NCBI GenBank assembly: GCA_902789725.1
Contig: CADAPC010000029.1
Location: 1-52,250, forward strand
DNA length: 52,250 nt
Reading direction: 5' to 3'
DNA from: an uncultured Bacteroidales bacterium
GTDB taxonomy: Bacteria > Bacteroidota > Bacteroidia > Bacteroidales > Bacteroidaceae
Below the pieces are notes generated by a model, which worked only from the letters and a program-made list of their open reading frames with translations, searched no databases and had not been told where the DNA came from. Position 1 is the first letter of the stretch. Every line of letters starts with the position of its first letter. A program made the position numbers and the translations under genes. Shown here one piece after another: positions 1-5,737 of this stretch.

Positions 1-33
1 CTCGGTCAACTCCAATACTTTTGCTTTTCCCAT
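1..33 (-). CDS. 5' end of probable IS630-type transposase (partial)
   Basis: Only the first 11 codons are inside the window; the minus-strand ATG is at 31-33 and the frame reads MGKAKVLELTE. This opening resembles the N-terminus of IS630-family transposases (a Lys-rich start, then a hydrophobic residue and LT-E before the first helix-turn-helix). The identification rests on 11 residues only and is an inference. The neighbouring truncated genes fit a region shaped by mobile elements. It could equally be another short-N-terminus protein. Confidence 0.35.
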   Translation of the reverse strand, partial: MGKAKVLELTE

Positions 34-189
34 AACTAATAATAGAACGGGAAATACAAATGTTTGTTTTGTATAAACTAATTTTGTTCACTTACTTAAT
101 AGTAAAGATGGAGAGAAAGCAACGTGTGCAACCCCATAAAATGAACAAAAATCGCTTAAAACACCCGTTTTAGTAACTTTTACTGTCAA

Positions 190-225
190 TCAGACCTATG
201 GTCTGAGATAAATTGAGTATCTTTG
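190..225 (+). promoter_or_regulatory. Promoter with operator-like palindrome of the XRE gene
   Basis: A -7 box TATCTTTG lies at 218-225, 25 bp before the ATG at 250. No TTG is found at the expected -33 position. Instead there is a perfect inverted repeat, TCAGACC-TAT-GGTCTGA (190-206). A symmetric site in the -33 region of a small HTH gene suggests autoregulation; that part is inference. Confidence 0.5.
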
Positions 226-249
226 TAGGCGAATAACAAACATATTGCA

Positions 250-528
250 ATGGCATGTAACAAAGATCTCAATCGCCTGAAGGTGATACTGGCAGAGAAA
301 AAGAAATCCAATCTCTGGCTGTCCAAACAATTAGGATGTGCGCCAACGACTGTTTCTAAGTGGTGTACCAACTCATCGCAACCGCCGTTGGAATCGCTGA
401 TGAAGATAACGAGGCTTCTTGGCGTAGAATTTAAAGACCTTGTCAGGTATGAAGAGCTTGATAAAAATGAAGAGAAAGTTGATTCCCTGACTGAAACAGG
501 GATGGACAGTAAACATCCTGAATTCTGA
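250..528 (+). CDS. Small XRE-family HTH transcriptional regulator
   Basis: A 92-residue protein with one Cro/C1-type helix-turn-helix, roughly residues 8-65: a LKVILAEKKKSNLWLSKQ first helix pair, then GCAPTTVSKW as recognition helix, then PLESLMKITRLLGV closing the fold. The C-terminal 25 residues are acidic and probably disordered. No second domain is present, so it is a DNA-binding protein without an obvious ligand sensor. The ATG at 250 follows a TATCTTTG -7 box by 25 bp. It stands alone upstream of hipB. Such small XRE proteins usually control neighbouring accessory or toxin-antitoxin genes, but the target here is not evident apart from its own promoter palindrome. Confidence 0.8.
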   Translation: MACNKDLNRLKVILAEKKKSNLWLSKQLGCAPTTVSKWCTNSSQPPLESLMKITRLLGVEFKDLVRYEELDKNEEKVDSLTETGMDSKHPEF

Positions 529-782
529 CGTTCGAATTATAATACATTTTAATTTGTAAAAGATATGCAGATTCCTCAGTCGGACATATTGTCAACCAAT
601 GCTATGAATGCGCGAGTTTTTTGAATTCTTTAAGCAACAGTTTAAGTCTTAATACAAGAGGCAAAAGAAGAAAAAACACCTTATCAAGAAAAATATTTCA
701 ATATAATAGCTTATTATTAAACTATTATTTGCATCTTTGCAGCACAAAAGTTTATTATAGAACTATTATGGAGGATATATAC

Positions 783-1118
783 ATGCTTGCAGACTCCATT
801 ATCCTTAACAGGATTGGCAGTCATTTGAAAGCTGTCCGGCTGAGACAGAATATCACCCAGCAGAGTCTTGCAGATGCTGCAGGGGTGTCTTTGTCTTCTC
901 TGAAGAAAATAGAGAAAGGGGAAATCGGCTCGTTTGATTCTCTATTAAGAGTACTGCGTACCTTGGGAAAACTTGACGTGCTTCAGCCTTTGGTGGATGA
1001 AGAACAACTGAGTCCAAGCGAATACTATAATCTCGTTCAATCCAATACAGCCAAGCACCAACGCCAGCGAGCAGTTGGACAGTTTAACAAAACAAATAAG
1101 GAGGAGCCGGAATGGTAG
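783..1118 (+). CDS. hipB: HipB-like XRE antitoxin/repressor
   Basis: A 111-residue HTH protein when started at 783, where GGAGG (769-773) precedes the ATG at normal spacing. An in-frame ATG at 768 is the alternative, and the in-frame codons upstream to 621 are unlikely to be used because a near-consensus -7 (GCATCTTTGC, 731-740) lies inside them. The HTH spans about residues 8-65 (IGSHLKAVRLRQNITQQSLA, then GVSLSSLKKIEKG). The C-terminal tail is basic and polar. The stop overlaps the start of the next gene by 7 nt, the usual hipB-hipA layout in which HipB represses the operon and neutralises the HipA kinase. Since hipA is truncated here, this is probably an orphan antitoxin. Confidence 0.75.
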   Translation: MLADSIILNRIGSHLKAVRLRQNITQQSLADAAGVSLSSLKKIEKGEIGSFDSLLRVLRTLGKLDVLQPLVDEEQLSPSEYYNLVQSNTAKHQRQRAVGQFNKTNKEEPEW

Positions 1119-1297
1119 ATGTTGCGAAAGTCAGTATGTTTGGCATTCCCGTCGGCATCTTTAATTGGGATGACAGGTATGGAGTTGCCAGATTTGAATA
1201 TGACCAAAGTTTTATTGGCCGTGGTTTGGAACCATCACCGTTGATGATGCCTGTTCGGGAAGGACGAGTCTATTCCTTTGCCAATTGGGGAACTTGA
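1112..1297 (+). pseudogene. hipA: Truncated HipA kinase, N-terminal fragment
   Basis: Sixty-one codons remain of a protein normally over 300-400 residues. The fragment corresponds to the HipA N-terminal domain (SMFGIPVGIF, then GVARFEYDQSFI, then GLEPSPLMMPVREGRVYSF). The kinase core is absent. A strong AAGGAGGA ribosome site (1097-1104) precedes the ATG, and the start overlaps the hipB stop. Homology ends after VYSF, and three further codons (NWGT after a junction Ala) lead to a stop that comes from an oppositely oriented gene. The fragment cannot phosphorylate targets; whether it is expressed is unknown. Confidence 0.75.
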
Positions 1298-1452
1298 TCG
1301 CGCCTTACACGTCGAGCTCCCAACTCCATCTTGCTGTACATAGGCATATCCGTCTCAAGTAATTCAGCCAACTGCCGTTGCTTCAATCCATGTTCCATTC
1401 TCATGGCTTTTATCTTCGGGCCAAACATGCCATAAATTCTTTTATCCTTCAT
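1270..1452 (-). pseudogene. Truncated XRE-family regulator
   Basis: The minus-strand frame begins with ATG at 1450-1452 and encodes 60 residues. It contains a nearly complete helix-turn-helix (FGPKIKAMRMEHGLKQRQLA, then LLETDMPMYSKMELGARRV). Homologues of this type continue past PQLAKE with a second helix and a C-terminal tail. Here the frame stops at the point where it meets the truncated hipA fragment, overlapping it tail-to-tail by 28 bp. The gene was probably cut by the same rearrangement that removed the hipA kinase domain. A helicase remnant lies just upstream on the same strand. Confidence 0.65.
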
Positions 1453-1483
1453 ATTTGTGATTAATTATTTCATTTATTTTTTT

Positions 1484-1633
1484 CTATTGTAGGAGTTTTT
1501 GAAGGTACTGTCGTACTTCCGCAGGCATATATGTGTATTCTGCTATATTCCTAGGACATATGATATATGTATTCCTTATCGCACGACTTGTGGCCACATT
1601 GAACAATCGTTTTTCAAGACTATAAAGTTTTCA
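1484..1633 (-). pseudogene. 3' remnant of an SF1 (Upf1/Dna2-like) helicase gene
   Basis: Reading the minus strand down to the stop at 1484-1486 gives about 48 codons, including LEKRLFNVATSRAIRNTYII and ending in AEVRQYLQKLLQ. The NVATSRA segment is motif VI of superfamily-1 helicases, which sits close to the C-terminus of such proteins, so this is a genuine gene end. The frame is closed upstream by a TGA just beyond the first codons, and no start exists. It is a decayed 3' fragment. The Dna2-like gene at 15715-19194 has the related motif NVAMTRA but is a different, intact gene. Confidence 0.6.
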
Positions 1634-1653
1634 ATTTGAAAAATCAATTTAGA

Positions 1654-1742
1654 AACACTTAACTGTTTTGCTTGAAACAGTTAAGTGTTCCGAAAGTTTT
1701 ACTTAAGTGTTTTGAAAGTTTTAGTTAAGTGTTTCTGAAAGG
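1654..1742. repeat. 15-bp-arm hairpin followed by three ~23-bp direct repeats
   Basis: A perfect inverted repeat has arms AACACTTAACTGTTT (1654-1668) and AAACAGTTAAGTGTT (1675-1689) around a 6-nt loop. The right arm begins a short tandem series of TTAAGTGTTyyGAAAGTTTTA-like units ending near 1742. The hairpin lies between two minus-strand gene remnants and could end transcription from the viaA side. The coding tail of the broken gene at 1699-2121 runs into the repeat. Confidence 0.6.
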
Positions 1743-2121
1743 CCTGTTGGGAGTAGTTGAATACACCCAGTTCAAGCTGATTTTCGGCAAACATGATGTA
1801 CCCATTACACATTTTTTCGAGAAATCCTTGGTGGTATGGATTCTTTTTGCCATATCTGCAGCATGTTTCGAGACTAAAGCGAAGCGCCGAAAGGCGACTT
1901 TGGCAATCCAAGGAAATGTCCTCCGTCTCGTAAAGACATCATTCGCAGCACCGGACAGGACAACAGTGCGAATGAGACATAAGAGACTCGTAGAGTTTGT
2001 CTGATTCGTTCTTGAAATAGCTCTTTCCGCGGATGTTGGCATGTGCCCTGGAGTGTCTGCTCGGCCTGTTCTCTTCTCCGCTTTCCGACTCCAGGTCATA
2101 ATCCTCGCTGTTACGCAGCAT
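1699..2121 (-). pseudogene. Third gene of the ravA-viaA unit, interrupted by one in-frame TGA
   Basis: The minus-strand ATG (2119-2121) lies 18 nt after the viaA stop. The frame runs 60 codons to a TGA at 1939-1941, then continues open in the same frame for 79 more codons to 1699, giving a 140-codon reading frame with one internal stop. Both halves look protein-like: KSYFKNESDKLYESLMSHSH before the stop, and DCQSRLSALRFSLETCCRYG then NGYIMFAENQLELGVFNY after it. The stop sits in a Cys cluster (CCPVRCCE-stop-C). The simplest reading is a nonsense mutation, for example from TGG. Recoding to selenocysteine is conceivable but unsupported. I do not recognise the family. Confidence 0.5.
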
Positions 2122-2139
2122 CCATTGAAGAGGCCTTGG

Positions 2140-3681
2140 TTAATACCTTCGGGGTTGCACGTATTTCACCTCGTAGATTTTGTCGAAATACTGTTCCCAA
2201 TCAGAATGGCCGTCACCAATTTTGAAACCGTAGAACTTAGTGCCAGTTCTTTGGTACTCTTTGAAACATTCCATCAGTTTTTTGTCTGTACGCGGAATGA
2301 GGAAGTCGGTAATCCATAGCACATCAGCATTCATGTAGCGGTCGTTCTTGTTGTCAAGCAAGGCGAAAGTCAAATTCAACATCTTCTGCGCATCAGTTCC
2401 TCCGCCAATGAAAGGGAAAGTACCCGCTTTGAAAAGCATCTGGTCTGCCATCCTCATCCCCATCCGTTGCATGGACCTCTTTTGCTGCCTGGCACGAAGC
2501 TCTATGGGGTGGATGCCTACAGAAAAATCAATCAAGAAGCAATCCCTGTTCAGCGTTTCTGCTACCAGCTCCAGACGGGCAAGCAGGGAGGCTTCAATCT
2601 TCTGAGGAACGCCACTCATGCTGGCCGACGAATCGACACAAACAATCATGGGACCGCGGCGCGAAGCCCGTTCAGAGCGTAGGCTACGGGCAGGATTAGC
2701 CATTTCCGATTTGTAATGAAACACCTGCAACTTGCTGGCCGTATATTTATGCAGGAAAAGCTTCTCCATGTCGTCATCGGTGCATTGTGCCAATTCCAAC
2801 GGCATCAAGGCATTGAGGTCACGACCTATGCTCACACCCTCGATGTCACTACCAGCTGAATGCGAGAGCCGTTGACTCCTGCCCGTCTGCATCAGCATCC
2901 GGTCTTTCCCATCTGTGTCGGTCATTCTGCCCATTCGCTTCACTACTTCGCCAATTTCGGGATATTGGTTCTGAATCTTGACGATGTTCAGCTTCTTCTC
3001 AAACTCTGTTTCCGTCCATTGCCCCTCCATCATCGTCCACGCTTGCAATGCTTGTTCCTCCGAGACACCCTCGTTCCTTAGTTTCTGTGCATGATTAAGT
3101 TGCTGCTGCAGACGCTTAGCCACCAGACTTTTCTTTTCTGAAAAATGTTCTGTTGTCTGTCTGAGAACCCGATTGTCAATCGCGTGTTTCCATTCATGTC
3201 GCAGCAAATTCCAATTCCCCGGGTCTTTCCATCCGTCATGATGAAACCTCTTCTTTAAGAAGTCAATGTCAAAGCCATCCTCCTCATGCTGTTCGCCGAC
3301 ACGCTCAATGAGCGACTGCCATGCATCCTTCCGTTTCTGCATAGACCACTCCCTCGTTTTCTCCACCTGTCCGCGCTCTCCACTAACACGCTGGTTTGCG
3401 AACTGTTCAGCATGCAGACATTCAAGCACAAAGCGACCCACCGTCTCGTAGAAGATTTGCCCAGCCAGACGACTTGACAACACCTTTGCTTGAATGAAGG
3501 GGTGGCGCATAATCTCTGCAAGATAAACCAGCAGCTCATCCTGCTGAAAGACTGCTACGTCGTCCTTCATTTCAACAACATCGCCCTTGTCAACAAATAG
3601 CTTGATGAGATGAAGATATTCGCCTGGTTGAAGATGTGGTCTCGGTGCGAGGTCATCAATAGGGATGGTGGCTAATGACAT
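2140..3681 (-). CDS. viaA: ViaA-type VWA domain protein
   Basis: A 513-residue protein whose C-terminal third is a von Willebrand A domain. The MIDAS motif DxSxS is intact (IVCVDSSASMSG, Asp350, Ser352, Ser354), and further metal-site elements GGGTDAQK and WITDFLIP follow. The N-terminal ~340 residues are helical and charged, as in E. coli ViaA (483 residues). It begins 6 nt after the ravA stop, so the two are co-transcribed. In E. coli ViaA binds and stimulates the RavA ATPase, and the pair acts on respiratory complexes and alters aminoglycoside sensitivity. Assignment rests on the gene pair plus the VWA position; function in this organism is inferred. Confidence 0.85.
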   Translation of the reverse strand: MSLATIPIDDLAPRPHLQPGEYLHLIKLFVDKGDVVEMKDDVAVFQQDELLVYLAEIMRHPFIQAKVLSSRLAGQIFYETVGRFVLECLHAEQFANQRVSGERGQVEKTREWSMQKRKDAWQSLIERVGEQHEEDGFDIDFLKKRFHHDGWKDPGNWNLLRHEWKHAIDNRVLRQTTEHFSEKKSLVAKRLQQQLNHAQKLRNEGVSEEQALQAWTMMEGQWTETEFEKKLNIVKIQNQYPEIGEVVKRMGRMTDTDGKDRMLMQTGRSQRLSHSAGSDIEGVSIGRDLNALMPLELAQCTDDDMEKLFLHKYTASKLQVFHYKSEMANPARSLRSERASRRGPMIVCVDSSASMSGVPQKIEASLLARLELVAETLNRDCFLIDFSVGIHPIELRARQQKRSMQRMGMRMADQMLFKAGTFPFIGGGTDAQKMLNLTFALLDNKNDRYMNADVLWITDFLIPRTDKKLMECFKEYQRTGTKFYGFKIGDGHSDWEQYFDKIYEVKYVQPRRY

Positions 3682-3686
3682 GTCTA

Positions 3687-5222
3687 TTATCCTTCCAGTT
3701 TCTGCAATTCGTATCTTGTGTAGGCAATCTCAGTGTATATCGTCTGCGTAATTTCATGCAGCACCTTCTTGTCTGGCTCCGACACGAAGAGGTTTTCCTC
3801 AATGTCCTTCTCTCGCTTGCTGATGGCATCGCTCAGTTCATCCACCTCTCTGTGGAAATCTCTTCCCGACACGCTCTTGTTCTTTGCTGGCAACAGCACC
3901 TGGACTTCTCCCCGCTTTAGCGTCTCAATTTCAAAACGCACTCCGTCAATGAAGATGTGCTTGTCGCTCCTCGCCAGATTCACTTGTCTTGCTCCTCGCG
4001 GCACATCAGCCCCTTGGTACTGCCGAATAATGGTGCGCCCCGACACTTTGGGGTCGGGATAAATCACAGCGCGCACACCCGCATTACCCGTCGAGACAAT
4101 GGGAAGTTGCTGATAGTCTGCCACAAAAATATACGTGTTGCCCGTGTCATGATCAAGCAGATGATAATAATAATTGTCGAACACCTTCTTGTTGCAGTCT
4201 GCCTGTTCCATCATGCGTTGTGCAACGGTGGTGGCTTTGTGCAGCCTTGTCACCCTGATGTCATCATCAATCGCCACCTTCAGTTCTTCCAGTTTCGAAG
4301 CAAACTCGTTGAACAATGTGCGGATGACGATGCGGCGCACATCATTCGCCTCGCCAGGTTCTTGCCATAAGCAATGAAACATCGGCTCCAGGTCAGCTTC
4401 GTCTACTTCGTTGCGGTCGTTCATCAAAGCAGAAGCCCGCATCAGCCGAACAATCTTTTTCCATCGGCGGTCGCTGACATACACATTGTGACGCTCGTCG
4501 GAGAAATCCACAGCAACACTCCCCAAAGCCCTCCTAATCATACCGATGTATTTCAGCACACGTTCAGAGATGATGATTGAGTCAATCGCCCGAGTCCATT
4601 TTTCATATTCGTCCTCCTTGATTTGCAAGTTCTGAGGAATCGAGGCGTTTCCGTCATCCTGAGCATCAGTCAGCATCGCATTGAAATTCTGCTCCTGCTT
4701 GATATTTTCGCATTCCAGTCGAATGATAAACCTGTCCCAAAGCGCCTCCAAGCCTTCTCCCTGCGCAGGAAGCTCGTTGCTGGCAGCAATCAACAGCTTC
4801 ATGGGCACACGGATTTCCTTGTCCCCATTGCGAAACAGTTTTTCATTCATCACCGTCAGCAAGGTATTCTGGATGGCAGGCCCCGCCTTCCATATTTCAT
4901 CCAAAAACACCACATCAGCCATTGGTAAATATCCATCGACACTACGTTCATACTTGTCCGCCGCCTTCAACTTGCTGATGCTTACAGGCCCGAAAATCTC
5001 ATCAGGTGTAGAAAATCGCGACATCAGGTACTCGAACGACTTCGCCTTACTGAAAGCAGCCTTCAACCTTCTTCCCACCATCGATTTCGCAACACCAGGA
5101 GGACCCAGAAGAATCATGCTTTCGCCAGCAAGGGCAGCCAGCAGTGCCATTGAGAGTTCTGTCTCCTTCTCATAAATGCCTTTGCCCATTTCGTGCAGAA
5201 GCTGTTGTATTCTTTCTTTCAT
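3687..5222 (-). CDS. ravA: RavA-type MoxR-family AAA+ ATPase
   Basis: A 511-residue AAA+ protein that matches E. coli RavA along its ATPase module: Walker A GPPGVAKS (residues 40-47), RFSTPDEIFGPVSI, Walker B VVFLDEIWKAGPA (about 104-116), sensor 1 AASNELP, and a conserved VSDRRWKK in the lid region. The rest, about residues 300-511, corresponds to the RavA LARA-containing C-terminal part but is divergent. I chose the ATG at 5222, because the longer frame to 5354 would read through a clear promoter at 5245-5274. RavA forms hexamers that remodel partner proteins together with ViaA, encoded 6 nt downstream. Confidence 0.9.
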   Translation of the reverse strand: MKERIQQLLHEMGKGIYEKETELSMALLAALAGESMILLGPPGVAKSMVGRRLKAAFSKAKSFEYLMSRFSTPDEIFGPVSISKLKAADKYERSVDGYLPMADVVFLDEIWKAGPAIQNTLLTVMNEKLFRNGDKEIRVPMKLLIAASNELPAQGEGLEALWDRFIIRLECENIKQEQNFNAMLTDAQDDGNASIPQNLQIKEDEYEKWTRAIDSIIISERVLKYIGMIRRALGSVAVDFSDERHNVYVSDRRWKKIVRLMRASALMNDRNEVDEADLEPMFHCLWQEPGEANDVRRIVIRTLFNEFASKLEELKVAIDDDIRVTRLHKATTVAQRMMEQADCNKKVFDNYYYHLLDHDTGNTYIFVADYQQLPIVSTGNAGVRAVIYPDPKVSGRTIIRQYQGADVPRGARQVNLARSDKHIFIDGVRFEIETLKRGEVQVLLPAKNKSVSGRDFHREVDELSDAISKREKDIEENLFVSEPDKKVLHEITQTIYTEIAYTRYELQKLEG

Positions 5223-5244
5223 CACTGTCTTTTTACATTTTTTG

Positions 5245-5274
5245 CAAAGGTACGCAAATATTTTGACAACACAA
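5245..5274 (-). promoter_or_regulatory. Promoter of ravA-viaA
   Basis: On the minus strand TTG (5272-5274), 19 nt and TACCTTTG (5245-5252) form an exact Bacteroidetes -33/-7 pair, 22 bp upstream of the ravA ATG. It rules out the longer upstream reading frame. Confidence 0.8.
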
Positions 5275-5667
5275 CGACAAAGGTGGAAAATAAAAAGAAA
5301 AGGGTGGAACTCACGTTCGACCCTTTCGCGTTCTACAGGCTTTCGCCTTGTCATCCCGACCTTGACAGGGATGATGTTTGCACGCTCTTGTGCATCGTTT
5401 TCACCTATTATATATTACTATCTAATCAAAATCATAACGGACATTAATATGCTAATCTAACAAATCCATTTATAACTAATCTATTATCTTTATCTTACAT
5501 CTTTCTTATCTTACAAAACCCATGCTATTACCCTATAACATCTCTATCGCTTGAAACTGGTGCAAAGTAACAGCTTTTTCCTTTGTTAGCGTATAACAAA
5601 AGTCTAAATGGATGGGAATATTGTACAAATACACGCTCCCGATGACAATTTAAGACTATTTTGTTGT
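5275..5667. other. Intergenic region between divergent ravA and regulator gene
   Basis: About 390 bp of AT-rich sequence between two divergent promoters. One small hairpin is visible (CATCCC/GGGATG, around 5354-5375). I see no coding remnant or RNA gene. Confidence 0.5.
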
Positions 5668-5696
5668 TTGCTTGTACTATTTTTTCATTAACTTTG
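5668..5696 (+). promoter_or_regulatory. Promoter of the membrane-bound AraC-type regulator
   Basis: TTG (5668-5670), 18 nt and TAACTTTG (5689-5696) lie 41 bp before the ATG at 5738. The -7 box lies downstream of the ATG at 5672, so translation must start at 5738. Confidence 0.7.
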
Positions 5697-5737
5697 CTGC
5701 GTCAAAGCATCCAAAACTTCATAAAACATATCATTCC

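Noticed and set aside
1939..1941. Selenocysteine codon
   Set aside because: No convincing SECIS after the TGA, and no selenocysteine genes in the window; kept only as a remote alternative to a nonsense mutation.
1725..2099. Alternative minus-strand frame (124 codons) overlapping the TGA-interrupted gene
   Set aside because: Residue pattern is Arg/Thr-rich and out of phase; the interrupted frame is better spaced after viaA and more protein-like.
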